This document shows, piece after piece, positions 43,901-51,632 of a stretch of 64,000 nt of DNA; within the stretch, counting starts at the first letter, position 1, and each line of letters begins with the position of its first letter. This DNA comes from DAIDKA01 sp035487155 (GTDB lineage Bacteria; Pseudomonadota; Gammaproteobacteria; Steroidobacterales; Steroidobacteraceae), in assembly GCA_035487155.1 (NCBI GenBank), contig DATHMK010000090.1, positions 62,001-126,000 of the forward strand, read 5' to 3'. The position numbers were made by a program, and so were the translations under genes. The notes under the pieces were generated by a model. It searched no databases. It was not told the DNA's origin and saw nothing but the letters and a program-made list of their open reading frames with translations.

Positions 43901-45498
43901 CAGCCGTGGCCATGTCGGATGCGCCCGCGGGCGCCTTCGCCACGGCCGCAGACACCGCGAATGGGGCCTTGGGCATGAGCTACAACTTTGACGCCAGCCT
44001 GCACGCCGGCAGCGATACACCGGCGCAAATCGTGGCTGGGCGTGACATCACCAATCTGTCGCTGTCGTTGCCCGAATCGGCGCGCATCCAGGCAGGTCAG
44101 GACATCTCCAATCTGACGTACCACGGCGAGAACCTCGCCGCGAACGACACGACCCTGATCAGTGCCGGGCGGGACATTACCTATCCCCTGATCTACGGTG
44201 TCAGTGGCATTGCTGCCAGCGGGTCTGACCTGATCAGCGTGGGTGGTCCGGGTTCCCTCGACCTGATTGCTGGTCGCAGTATCAACCTGGGCTTTGACGA
44301 CGGCGTCATCACCACGGGCAACACGACGAACGCCAACCTGGCGCCCGGCGGCGCCTTCATCAACATGATCGCGGGTCTGGGCCAGCAGCCCGACTACAGC
44401 GACTTCCTGACCAAGGTCATCGAGCCGTCGACAACGTATACCCAACAGCTCGTGACCTACGTCGGGTCCATCACTGGGCAGACGGGATTGACCACGGACC
44501 AGGCGCTGGCCGATTTCACCGCGACGAGCGGAGAACTGACCGCCCCGCAGCGCGATACCTTCATCGACCAGGTGTTCTTCAACGAACTGAACCTATCGGG
44601 GATCGAAAACAACACTGTGCCGGGCGCCGGCTACTCTCGCGGCTACAACGCCATTGCCACATTATTCCCCGGGACTCCCACGGCACTGGGGCAGCAGGCG
44701 AACAACGACTTCAACGGCAGTCTCAACCTGATCTACAGCCAGATCTACACCGAGGACGGCGGCGGTATCTCGCTGCTGGTGCCGGGCGGGGACATCAATG
44801 TGGGCGTGGCCAATGCGCCGGCCGGCGGTCAGACCAAGCTGCCCAACCAATTGGGCGTTGTGACGGCCAACGGCGGTGATGTGGACATCTACTCGTTGAG
44901 CGATGTCAATGTGAATAGCTCGCGCATTTTCGCACTCGGCGGTGGAAACATCGTCATCTGGTCGCAGCTGGGCAGCATCGACGCCGGCAATGGTGCCAAA
45001 AGTTCGTTGTCCATTCCCCCGCCAGTGGTCCAATACGACAGCCATGGCAATCCCTACGTGGCATTCAGTGCCGCGGTGGCCGGCTCGGGCATTCGCACCA
45101 TCCAGACCGGCTCCGGCCAGGTGGCCGGCAGCGTGAACCTGATTGCGCCGGTGGGTACGGTCAATGCGGGCGATGCAGGTATCGGTGCCGCGGGCGATAT
45201 CAACATCAGTGCCGCCAGTGTGGTGGGCGCCGCCAATATCAATTTCGGCGGCACGGCCACGGGCGTGCCGGTGGCGGTCGGCGACATCACGGCGTCCGTG
45301 TCCGGCGCCGCCAGCGCCGCCAGCGGGGCCACGACCTCCGCGACGTCCTCCATTGATCAGAACAACGGCAACAATGCGCAGCAGGCCCCACTGGCCACCG
45401 CGGCGCTAGGCTGGCTTGACGTGTTTGTCACCGGCCTGGGCGAGGGTAACTGCAAGCCCGATGACACTGACTGTCTGAAACGTGAGTCGCAGAAGTAG
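34927..45498 (+). CDS. Giant TpsA exoprotein (filamentous haemagglutinin/HMW1-like adhesin), 3523 aa
   Basis: Secreted beta-helix adhesin carried by the TpsB pore. After a signal region the TPS domain spans about 60-300 with the signature LINPNGFVFGSSATVNVGG. The body is thousands of residues of short Gly/Ala/Ser/Asn-rich beta-helix repeats (GGSITL, GNVTLAQGSSINV). The C-terminal third (about 2550-3450) looks like the DUF3739 region found in this subfamily (GQDIDLSSG, VAGRDITNLSLSL, GGDINVGVANAP). The whole chain has only four cysteines: Cys42/Cys47 near the N-terminus and Cys3509/Cys3516 within the last 15 residues. A terminal Cys pair is how HMW1 stays tethered to its pore. No RGD or toxin domain was found. 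N-x-S/T sequons are numerous. Confidence 0.93.
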   Translation: MKIRQPRQSKVSRYAIAQAVSAALAYGHVGMAAPPPVLPVPCFAGTCAPGTTPGFSTKLPSGTLAGPGGFVTNGSAYATASGNTLTVTQTSSNAILNWASFNIGAGALVQFVQPSNTAVALNKIYQNSPSSIFGTLNANGQVWLINPNGFVFGSSATVNVGGLMASSLGLYGGDAQFTSGSLASNTGPALQSDGRTYVTDTAGTPVLGPDGMPEQVQVEVQPGAALTAGDAGRIMLAGQVVSNGGVVSAPDGQVLLAAGQTIYLQSSSDPSLRGLLVEVSNTTPTGVAATVPPSPPADVPVGTVANLGGGVLSAPRGNISLIGLAVNQSGRISATTSVSEDGSVLLQAAQGSITGSSNSAQLITTQGGTLTIGATSDIEVLPELSDTATTAAVAQPQMASSVQLTGQAVYLDGGTIDAPGGNLSVLAAADPSLGLQTEGNAAAQIRVGAGVNINLAGTTANLPMSSNLQAVQLFSNELENDPQQRDGALHGLTVDLDLQDGRPPLISESSWLSILQGVQEDVAQRTAAGGSASFQSEGDIVIAQGSTINVSGGLWNYAPGAVQTSQLMGADGQAYNIETANPSLTYTGVLNPTYTQSWSGFGVQTTGTTPGMGGQIQSGYTQGFSAGTVSLAAPAMVMQGTLIGTAVNGAFQRNGASIPADSLAAVVANGGTIPSSGAVAMASGGTLVIGDPVGPAGQVAQGNLPQFFAPAVTFTSHPAAVSISDGAALPPQPLQLSPDYLVNGFQNTEIFSDSTVTVPSGLPMNLGAGGSLLVVAPNISIGSSIEAPGGAINLESVETVRSSAIALRPGINVADNVTLDVSGLWTNDTDLASTNPQGATLQDGGSITLSLALNPNWLPTGIWPSATEASTLSGYSSFSPTGELSLGSGVNLLADGGAWLKSSNTLVGGSGGSINVGASSYGAGLQVGAGTNIQAFGVQGAAGGSFALQAPRILVQDGSSWSGAQSLDDSLAPGGFFGVGSALFSKDGFSQLSLTATGLAAPDSDSNDVLTVAAGTSIDAVAQTLQLTGTFVGRPSGGEVLGFSQPQLLPAASQTPSSLNFQSQLTNSYFGNQLIMGSVDVQPGALIQVGPGASGSIALASQGSILESGILRAPGGSISAHITVPTTPDDPGYVPGQDIEVGATAVLDVSGILVPTLNSLNLPLGTVLPGGSITLTADRGGIVADNGSMIDIAGASAAVDVQNTSGGSYVHTQVGSAGGALTLVSSESVSLLGTLSAAGGQGAPAQGTIEGGSLDLQLRAPLAAASGNTSPTLFEGPYSIQLVQSIDATVQPGFSGTAVLGIDQLEQSGIDSLTLSAGSAPIDAAGDMARGSIMFTSGGSPTLSMGRQITLDAPVISLFNSTQATITAPYVALTDSQQIPAAEAASVTGASAGSGALTINAQEIGLSGYNWIQSAGTVTLNAINDVQLLPVNATQASGTLYAGGNLNITAARVFPATLANYTLNASGDVSIARTAGTQGTPATPLSVGGTLNINANDIDDNGVVLAPFGAISLSGTNQLTLGANSYTSVSAGGSVLPFGQTTYGGQEWVYSAGNDTAPVSSIGSLTTTLANGAGSGSRTVTLSAQSVQLQDGATVDVSGGGDISAYEWVPGLGGSTDALGPAQAAASGLYAILPSAGPYAAYDLQQFTGSNTAIGQSVYLSSVPGLAAGFYALLPARYALLPGAYLIQAEPSYSGTAPGQLGLLADGTTVVGGYYSFGNGNAGLTGVAGAAGLRTGSGYTGFAVYPGSYGQQLAQYTITTGTQYFGPAASSAPAGTAPPTLPADAGTLALAVGSTLDLGQGSHVNTLAGSGGTAGTVDIYTVANSAQGSAAVQPAGLYLGAAGQAPAGDVVINPASLQAWNAGNLLLGGSEQGTNEINVTAGSVEFGAGASLAAGQITAVANSSISVDAGATLTATGGSGVVQSQAVTMTGGSNTANDAALLAVSNSTLPVAQRSGAGDAAAANINVAPATLSGNAVVLDAPAGVAVADGSTLGARGASISLASNSIGFVGPGSAGSSDTLLIDPALLAQLNQAGSVRIVSAGSIDLLAPLTLGTGTSAAPGLQALTLVASSINDAAPQASFTAGSISLQGNGPAPESALVISPVSGAQSLTFSADEIDFGGLVNVTAGGVTPTVGAGTLAINAGLQATTTFNATGSIVGQGSGTLAISGNVALNAQQLTAGAGSSATLAASGGLNIGQQGSAATASSLQSSLGGGLNLSAQSIADDGSITVPGGNIRLTATAGNLILGSGAQLDASGIVVGVEDQTRGAAGGAIILAATGNVTLAQGSSINVAGAQGAADGSLAITAGGTAMISGQLNADSPGDVSGGSFTLNAGQLSGGLQGLAGSLSGFARSISVESGSGDLDLLQSQTLSANQVVLSADAGGIDIAGTISAASADIRGSIGLFANGNVTLESTGTLSAEGSTANDDASGRGGTIELATISGTVNLPASNTASNGIFTAGPQQAGALILRAPTVNGDDVAISEIDTNLHGVGQITVEPVLQAADYAHYGGGATPTGDFTSPASWTRIADTVDGYATAAAGVVPGRLLPQAAGQGTQMPQMVLEPGVVITETANTTLTKAVDLSTLDAPIDLTVRAADSLNINANISDGVGGSSLLDQPASSSLHFVAGANLGSADPLGTAPGEAATLTLGTAGAKTGKGALVQTATGNIDLVSSGNVVINSFSGAYTTGVTPSASTGPATGSVTGAGTYTYMVDGGNVSLSAGGSITAAPVQENISAWLAIGSMTSGSVPVGVWGTNLSAYAANPWSVATLGGGDVRISAGGNITTLSAAAAGGMNATPTAQTEYASGGLDVTAGGNVTTGQFFLADGSGTLTAGGAFNTSPFAVSGLSAPLQVGSLFAMQDSQLALWAQDGIVISAVGNPTDLLQPKAAGAAANVNYLSYAADSSFTAQASAGDVVLANNSNILPYFTGKLPGSQSNSTTTAYSILPGTVDFAALGQDIDLSSGAATLFPSASGQLNLFAVRDIIGGSAVAMSDAPAGAFATAADTANGALGMSYNFDASLHAGSDTPAQIVAGRDITNLSLSLPESARIQAGQDISNLTYHGENLAANDTTLISAGRDITYPLIYGVSGIAASGSDLISVGGPGSLDLIAGRSINLGFDDGVITTGNTTNANLAPGGAFINMIAGLGQQPDYSDFLTKVIEPSTTYTQQLVTYVGSITGQTGLTTDQALADFTATSGELTAPQRDTFIDQVFFNELNLSGIENNTVPGAGYSRGYNAIATLFPGTPTALGQQANNDFNGSLNLIYSQIYTEDGGGISLLVPGGDINVGVANAPAGGQTKLPNQLGVVTANGGDVDIYSLSDVNVNSSRIFALGGGNIVIWSQLGSIDAGNGAKSSLSIPPPVVQYDSHGNPYVAFSAAVAGSGIRTIQTGSGQVAGSVNLIAPVGTVNAGDAGIGAAGDINISAASVVGAANINFGGTATGVPVAVGDITASVSGAASAASGATTSATSSIDQNNGNNAQQAPLATAALGWLDVFVTGLGEGNCKPDDTDCLKRESQK

Positions 45499-45501
45499 GC
45501 C

Positions 45502-47640
45502 ATGTCCGCCGCAGAAGCACAGTACCTGCGTCAGCTCGTGCAGCAACGGCCTGGAGATCCGGCGCTGCAGCGCCGCCTGGGGAACACGCTCCAGGCCATG
45601 GGCGATCTGCAAGGGGCGGCGGCGGCCTATCGTAGCTCGCTGGAACTGGATGCGGGCAACGTGCGCGGTCACAACAACCTCGGCCAGGTTCTGCAGGCAC
45701 TGGGCGACCCGGACGGCGCCATCGCCTGCTACCAGCAGGCCATTGCACTGGATGCCGACTACGCCATCGCCCACAATAATCTCGGTATCGTCCACCACGA
45801 AGCGGGCGCGTATGAAGCGGCCGTAGGCTGCTTCGAGAAGGCCCTGGCGCTGCGACCCGCCTTCTTTCAGGCACATCACAACTGTGCCGGCGCGTTGCTC
45901 AAACTTGGTCGGATCGAGGCCGCCCTGAGGCACTGTGACCAGGCGCTGGCCCTGAATCCGCGCCTTGCGGAGGCGCACAGCCGGCGCGGTGATGTCCTGC
46001 GCCACTTGAACAGGTTGCTAGATGCCCATGAAGCCTATGGGCATGCGGTCCAACAGAAGCCGGACCTCGCTCATGCCTGGGTCAGCCTGGGTCGCATCAT
46101 GATGACGCTTGAGCAGCCGCGCGAGGCGGTGCGCTACTTCGAACTGGCGCGGCCGTTGCAGCCGGACCTGGTGGACAGCCGTCTTGAATACGGTATGGCA
46201 TTACTGGGATCCAAGCGGGTCGAGGAAGCCATCGCGGCGTATGAAAGACTGGCGGTGCTGTCGCCGCGGGGTTGGTATCTGCAAGGCATCGTCCGCGAAG
46301 CCCGCAATCATGCCTGTGACTGGCGGGATCTCGCGCAGGACCGCGAACGCATCGCGGCCGCGGTGGCCGCTGGCGAGCCGGTCTCTTCTCCCTTCGTGTT
46401 CCTGTCCATATGCGATTCCCCGCCTTTGCAGCGCCGTTGCGCGCAGATCTATGCGGCCCGCGAGACCCATGAGCAGCACGAACCGGCACCCTCATGGCCC
46501 GTGCGTCCCTCCGGGCGGCGTCTGAGGATTGCCTACCTCTCCGCCGATTTCCACAGCCACGCCACCGCCGTCCTGATGGCAGGCGTGTTCGAATCCCACG
46601 ACCGGGATCAGTTCGAGTGCTGGGCCGTATCCTTCGGGCCTCCTGATGCGGGTCCGATGCGCCAGAGGCTCGTACGAGCCTTTGAGCACTTTATCGACGT
46701 GCAGGGCATGGACGATGCAACGGCGGCCCAGACTGTGCGCGACCAGAGCGTGGACATCGTCGTCGATCTGAAGGGCTACACCACCGGCATGCGCGCCGGA
46801 ATCCTGGGACGCCGCTGCGCGCCGTTGCAGGTGAGCTACCTGGGTTATCCGGGCACGCTGGGCATGCCCCAGATGGACTACCTCATCGCCGATCGTATCG
46901 TGCTGCCGCCGGAGCACGCGCAACATTACACCGAAAGGATCGTCTGGTTGCCGGACTCCTACCAGTGCAACGACAACACACGGTCGATTGCGCAGCAGAC
47001 GCCATCTCGGGCAGAGGCAGGTCTGCCGGAGGCGGGTTTCGTGTTCTGCTGTTTCAACAACAACTACAAGATCACACCGACCGTATTCGAGGTCTGGATG
47101 TGCCTGCTGCGCGCGGTGCCTGGCAGCGTGTTGTGGCTGCTTGGCGATAATGACGCAGCGACGTGCAACTTGCGCGCAGAAGCCGCAGCACGTGGCGTGG
47201 AGTCAACTCGGCTGATATTCGCGCAGCGCACCGACCCCGCGGCACACCTGGCGCGCCATCGCCTGGCGGATCTGTTCCTGGATACGCTGCCCTACAATGC
47301 TCACACCACGGCCAGTGATGCGCTGTGGGCCGGGTTGCCGGTACTCACATGCCGGGGCAACGCCTTCGCGGGCCGCGTCGCCGCCAGCCTGCTTCACGCC
47401 GTGGGACTGCCGCAGCTGGTCACCACAAGCCTGGAGGAGTACCAGGCGCGCGCGCTGGAATTGGTGCGCGATCCGCCACAGTTGGCCGGTTTGCGGGCTC
47501 GTCTGGCAAGCAATCGCATGACACAGCCGCTGTTTGATACGCAGCGCTTCTGCCGTCATCTCGAGAAAGCTTACAGCGCAATGTGGCAGCGCTACGGGAA
47601 TGGATTGCCGCCGGAGAGCTTCGAGGTTCCGGCGCTGTGA
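45502..47640 (+). CDS. TPR-GT41 glycosyltransferase (O-GlcNAc transferase/HMW1C-like)
   Basis: 712 residues. Residues 1-235 are about six TPRs (AAAYRSSLELDAGNVRGHNN, then repeats every 34). From about 338 (GRRLRIAYLSADFHSHA) to 705 lies a GT41 catalytic unit with the known OGT signatures: DFHSHA, DLKGYT, FNNNYKITP, and LPYNAHTTASDALWAGLPVLT before GNAFAGRVAASLL. GT41 enzymes add GlcNAc or hexose from UDP-sugars to Ser/Thr or, in HMW1C, Asn. It starts 3 bases after the tpsA stop, as hmw1C follows hmw1AB, so the adhesin is the probable target. It has no signal peptide and would act in the cytoplasm before export. Confidence 0.92.
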   Translation: MSAAEAQYLRQLVQQRPGDPALQRRLGNTLQAMGDLQGAAAAYRSSLELDAGNVRGHNNLGQVLQALGDPDGAIACYQQAIALDADYAIAHNNLGIVHHEAGAYEAAVGCFEKALALRPAFFQAHHNCAGALLKLGRIEAALRHCDQALALNPRLAEAHSRRGDVLRHLNRLLDAHEAYGHAVQQKPDLAHAWVSLGRIMMTLEQPREAVRYFELARPLQPDLVDSRLEYGMALLGSKRVEEAIAAYERLAVLSPRGWYLQGIVREARNHACDWRDLAQDRERIAAAVAAGEPVSSPFVFLSICDSPPLQRRCAQIYAARETHEQHEPAPSWPVRPSGRRLRIAYLSADFHSHATAVLMAGVFESHDRDQFECWAVSFGPPDAGPMRQRLVRAFEHFIDVQGMDDATAAQTVRDQSVDIVVDLKGYTTGMRAGILGRRCAPLQVSYLGYPGTLGMPQMDYLIADRIVLPPEHAQHYTERIVWLPDSYQCNDNTRSIAQQTPSRAEAGLPEAGFVFCCFNNNYKITPTVFEVWMCLLRAVPGSVLWLLGDNDAATCNLRAEAAARGVESTRLIFAQRTDPAAHLARHRLADLFLDTLPYNAHTTASDALWAGLPVLTCRGNAFAGRVAASLLHAVGLPQLVTTSLEEYQARALELVRDPPQLAGLRARLASNRMTQPLFDTQRFCRHLEKAYSAMWQRYGNGLPPESFEVPAL

Positions 47641-49703
47641 TCAGCGCGCGCGGCAAATCAAAGAACCAGCGCCCGCAATTGAAACGCGGTAGAAATGATT
47701 CATGTGCTTGCGGCAGCGGCAAGAAATTCAAAAAGTGCTGCGGCGGAGTAGCGGCCGAGAAACCGCGTGATCCACAGGATCTGCGGCCGCTTTCACTGCT
47801 GCTGCAGCAGGGACGGTTCGCGCAGCTCGAAACGGTGGCGCGGCAATTCCTGATCGAGCAGCCAGACAATGGAGCGATCTGGAAGCTGCTCGCCATGGCG
47901 CTCTACCGGCAGGGCAAGGATGCATTCGAAGCGCTCGAAAAATCCGCGGCGCTCCTGCCCGATGATGCCGAAGCGCACTGCAACCTCGGCAATGCCCTGC
48001 GTCGCCGTGGACGAATTGAAGAAGCCATTGCAAGTCAGGCACGGGCGCTGGCCATCAATCCCGGATATGCCCAGGCCCTCAATGACCTGGGCGTCGCACG
48101 GTTCGAGCTCGGACAGGTCCGGGAGGCCATCGCCTCCTACCGCCAGGCCATCAAACTGAAACCGGACCTCGCCCTGGCCAGCCTGAACCTGGGTCGTGCG
48201 CTGCTGCAAATGGGTGATGCCGAGGAAGCCGCGCGCAGCCTGCGCAGAGCCACCGACCTTGAGCCCGGATCCGCGATTGCGCATTGGGTTTTCGGCAATG
48301 CCCTCGTTGAGCTCGGACGTGCCGAAGAGGCAGCGGTTCAATATCAAAGGACCATCGCCCTCAAGCCCGATTTCGCGATGGCGCACAGCAACCTGGGATG
48401 TGCCTTGCGCGATCTTGGACAACCGGATGCCTCCGCCTTGAGTTTCATGCGCGCGCTGCAGCTCATGCCGGAACAGGCTGAAGTCCATAACAATCTCAGC
48501 ATCGTGCTGCGGCTGCTGCACCGCTACGAGGAAGCGGCGGCCAGTGCCACGCGGGCACATGAGCTCAATCCGGCGTCCGCAGCGCCACTGATAGTTCTTG
48601 CCAAGCTCGGAGCCGACCGCGGCGACTTCACGGAAGCCGAGGAGCTGCTGCGGCGCGCGCTGGCACTGGACCCTGATTCGGCGGAAGCCTGCAGCGCCAT
48701 TCCGGGCCTGCGACAGATGAATCCGGACGACGCCGAATGGCTCGCCGGCGCCGAACGTATGGCCGCGCGCGAATTGCCGGCACGTCAACGGGCGCATCTG
48801 CACTACGCCATCGGCAAGTACTGCGACGATATCGGCGATTTCTCACGGGCCTTCAGTCATTACCAGCGCGCCAACGACCTCAAGAAGAGCCATTCGCCCG
48901 GCCATGACCGCGGGCAGTTTCGTGGCTTCGTCTCACGGCTGTTGCGGTCTGCCGGCCGGGAATGGGTCAATCGGCGCCGCGACCCTGTCGAAGCGAGTAC
49001 CCAGCCCGTATTCATTGTCGGGATGCCCCGTTCCGGAACCTCCTTGGCAGAGCAGATTCTCGCTTCGCATCCATCGATACATGGCGCTGGCGAGCTTGCC
49101 TACTGGGGGCAGGCCCTGGCCGGCTGGTCGGCCCAAGCGCGGGGTGCTGACCGCGAAGATGAGCAGCTTCACGCGCTCGCCGTGCAGTACCTGCAGGTGA
49201 TTGATTCCAAGGCACCCGGCACGGCCCATATCGTCGACAAGATGCCGGCCAATTTCCTCAGCCTTGGCCTGATCCATGCGGCTTTACCGAACGCCCGCAT
49301 CATCCATATGCGCCGCGATCCGGTCGATACCTGCCTGTCCGTCTATTTCCAGGACTTCGAAGCGAGTTACCACTACGCCAACGATCTTGAGGATCTTGCG
49401 CACTACTACGCGGAATACTCGCAGCTGATGCAGCACTGGCGCGAGGTGCTGCCGCCCCAGGCGCTGCTGGAAGTGCCATACGAAGGACTGGTTTCGGACA
49501 CGGAGTCCTGGAGCCGCCGGATGCTCGAGTTTGTGGGGGTCTGCTGGGATCCCCAGTGCCTGGAATTTCACCGTACGCGACGCACGGTCATCACGGCGAG
49601 CAAATGGCAGGTCCGCCAGAGGATCAGCGCACGGTCGGTGCAACGCTGGCGCAACTACGAACCGTATCTGGGGTCGCTGCTGCGGTTGCAGCACAACGCG
49701 TGA
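47637..49703 (+). CDS. SEC-C/TPR protein with C-terminal sulfotransferase domain
   Basis: 688 residues from a GTG at 47637 that overlaps the previous stop (GTGA), which indicates coupled translation; upstream starts in this frame would lie inside the glycosyltransferase gene. Near residue 20 is a SEC-C zinc motif (SCACGSGKKFKKCC). TPRs fill about 60-390. From about 456 a PAPS-dependent sulfotransferase domain begins with the 5'-phosphosulfate loop GMPRSGTSLAEQIL, then HIVDKMPANFLSLGLI and RDPVDTCLSVYFQDFEAS for the 3'-phosphate. TPR-sulfotransferases of this kind are common in proteobacteria and related to tyrosylprotein sulfotransferases. Position implies modification of TpsA or of its glycans, which is inference. 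Confidence 0.88.
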   Translation: MISARGKSKNQRPQLKRGRNDSCACGSGKKFKKCCGGVAAEKPRDPQDLRPLSLLLQQGRFAQLETVARQFLIEQPDNGAIWKLLAMALYRQGKDAFEALEKSAALLPDDAEAHCNLGNALRRRGRIEEAIASQARALAINPGYAQALNDLGVARFELGQVREAIASYRQAIKLKPDLALASLNLGRALLQMGDAEEAARSLRRATDLEPGSAIAHWVFGNALVELGRAEEAAVQYQRTIALKPDFAMAHSNLGCALRDLGQPDASALSFMRALQLMPEQAEVHNNLSIVLRLLHRYEEAAASATRAHELNPASAAPLIVLAKLGADRGDFTEAEELLRRALALDPDSAEACSAIPGLRQMNPDDAEWLAGAERMAARELPARQRAHLHYAIGKYCDDIGDFSRAFSHYQRANDLKKSHSPGHDRGQFRGFVSRLLRSAGREWVNRRRDPVEASTQPVFIVGMPRSGTSLAEQILASHPSIHGAGELAYWGQALAGWSAQARGADREDEQLHALAVQYLQVIDSKAPGTAHIVDKMPANFLSLGLIHAALPNARIIHMRRDPVDTCLSVYFQDFEASYHYANDLEDLAHYYAEYSQLMQHWREVLPPQALLEVPYEGLVSDTESWSRRMLEFVGVCWDPQCLEFHRTRRTVITASKWQVRQRISARSVQRWRNYEPYLGSLLRLQHNA

Positions 49704-49849
49704 CCTGAGGTCTGTCACGCCGCCGTAATCCTCAGGCGGCAAACTGCCGACAGAAATATCGACCGAGATACCGTGCCGCGTTCCCGAGTGTCCGGCGCTC
49801 CATAAGAATGGACGATGCGGAACGCTTCCAGCCAGGAGTCTGAAGGGTA

Positions 49850-51502
49850 ATGTCCTTGCGAAAAGCTTGGGGAGCCGGTGGCATGGCCGCGCTTCTGATG
49901 TTCGCGTCCGCGGCACAGGCCGCCGATGGTCCGGCGGAGCGGCAGTCCGTGGAGGAGCTGCGCAACACTGTCGTCAATCTGCTTCAAGCCCTGGTGGACA
50001 AGGGGCTGTTGACACGCGAGCAGGCGCAGGCGCTGGTCAAGCAGGCCCAGGACAAGGCGGCTGCGGATGCGGCCACACAGGCCGCCAAGGATGCCGCACA
50101 GGCCAAGGAAGAAGAGGGCGCGGTGCGCGTGCCCTATGTCCCGCAGATCATCAAGGACGAGATCAGCAAGCAGGTGGCCGAGGAGGTCAAGCCCGCTGTC
50201 GTCAAGGACGTCGTCCAGCAGGCCAAGACCGAGAAATGGGGCATACCGGGCGCTTTGCCCGAATGGCTGTCCGGCGTCAGCGTCTTTGGCGATGTGACCT
50301 TTCGCGGCCAGGCGGATCTTTTTCCCCACGACAACTCATATCAGCAACTGCTGGATATCAATGCCGTCAATGCCGCCGGCGGCATAGCCAAGGCCACCTA
50401 TCCGTTTCTGGATACCACCGAGGATCGCTATCGCATGCGCGTGCGGGCCCGCCTCGGGGTGCAGGCGGATCTGTCCGACTACGTCGAGGCCGTCATACGC
50501 CTGGCTTCGGGCTCGCTGACCCAGATCGCAGGTTCGGAGAGCCAGACCCTCGGCACCTACGGCAATCGCTATGCGGTGGGCATCGATGAAGCCTATATCG
50601 CGTGGAACACCAACCTGCGCGATCTGCTGTCGTTCAACACGCTCGAGGGGGGCCGTCTGGCCAATCCCTGGTTTTCACCCACCGAGCTGGTCTACGCGCG
50701 CGACCTCACCTTCGAAGGTGTCGCGGACACCATGCGGCTGGGCTGGGGTGTCGGTGGCCCCGACAAATCGCATGTCTTCCTGACCGCCGGTGCCTTCCCC
50801 ATGCTCGAGGTCCCGGAGCAGGCCTCACAGGACAAGTGGATGCTGGGCGCGCAGCTGGGCACGCATCTGCGCTTCAACGACGGCAGTGACCATATCCGGC
50901 TCGCCGGTGCCTACTACGATTTCCTGAAGGTGACGGGCGAGCAGAATCAACCCTTCTCGACCTTGCTCAACTATACGGCGCCCCCGTTCGTGCAATGGGG
51001 CAATACCGTATTCGACATCCTCAATACCACCGATACCACCAGCAACCTGTTCGGCCTGGCGGCACACTTCCGCGTGGCCGACATTGCCGCAAGCTACGAC
51101 CATTTCTTCGGCAGCTACTCCGCGATGATCAGCGCGGAGGCCACCCGCAACCTCGGCTACAACCTTGCCACCATCGAGGCGCTGTCCGGGCAGGTGTTCA
51201 GCTCCTCCCAGGACAAGGGCTATGTCGGCGAGGTGAGCTTCGGCTATCCGACAGTGGATGCCTTCGGGCGCTGGCGTTCCGCCATCGGTTATCGGTATGT
51301 GCAGGCGGATGCAGTGCTCGATGCCTGGACCGATGCGGACTTCCACGGCGGTGGCACCAATGCTGACGGTTACTACTTCTGGGGGTCCATGGGGCTGACC
51401 CACAACACCTGGGTGCGCCTGCGCTACCTCAGCGCCAACGAGATCGTCGGGCCGCGCTATGGGCTGGACATCTGGCAGTTGGACTTCAACGCCAGGTTCT
51501 GA
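49850..51502 (+). CDS. Putative outer-membrane porin (Porin_5-like)
   Basis: 550 residues. A signal peptide ends after ASAAQA. Residues about 30-130 form a charged helical segment (LVDKGLLTREQAQALVKQAQ, then AEEVKPAVVKDVVQQAK) that could be a periplasmic coiled coil for trimerisation or peptidoglycan contact. From about 145 (GVSVFGDVTFRGQADLFPHD) to the terminal Phe (LDFNARF) the alternating pattern is that of a beta-barrel. It resembles the putative porin family often found with ExbB/ExbD/TonB genes. A 146-bp gap before it holds the weak hairpin CCTGAGG...CCTCAGG (49704-49736). It probably begins the energised-transport module that follows. Confidence 0.82.
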   Translation: MSLRKAWGAGGMAALLMFASAAQAADGPAERQSVEELRNTVVNLLQALVDKGLLTREQAQALVKQAQDKAAADAATQAAKDAAQAKEEEGAVRVPYVPQIIKDEISKQVAEEVKPAVVKDVVQQAKTEKWGIPGALPEWLSGVSVFGDVTFRGQADLFPHDNSYQQLLDINAVNAAGGIAKATYPFLDTTEDRYRMRVRARLGVQADLSDYVEAVIRLASGSLTQIAGSESQTLGTYGNRYAVGIDEAYIAWNTNLRDLLSFNTLEGGRLANPWFSPTELVYARDLTFEGVADTMRLGWGVGGPDKSHVFLTAGAFPMLEVPEQASQDKWMLGAQLGTHLRFNDGSDHIRLAGAYYDFLKVTGEQNQPFSTLLNYTAPPFVQWGNTVFDILNTTDTTSNLFGLAAHFRVADIAASYDHFFGSYSAMISAEATRNLGYNLATIEALSGQVFSSSQDKGYVGEVSFGYPTVDAFGRWRSAIGYRYVQADAVLDAWTDADFHGGGTNADGYYFWGSMGLTHNTWVRLRYLSANEIVGPRYGLDIWQLDFNARF

Positions 51503-51632
51503 GCGGACTCGGCCGTGAGCGTGGCAACACGGTCAACCACCCGCAATCAATTTGTCATATGCGGCTCCAATACTTGTGGGTTCGTAACAGGCGGCTGGAG
51601 CCGCCGCCCTGCAATGGATTCGAGGATCGGTC

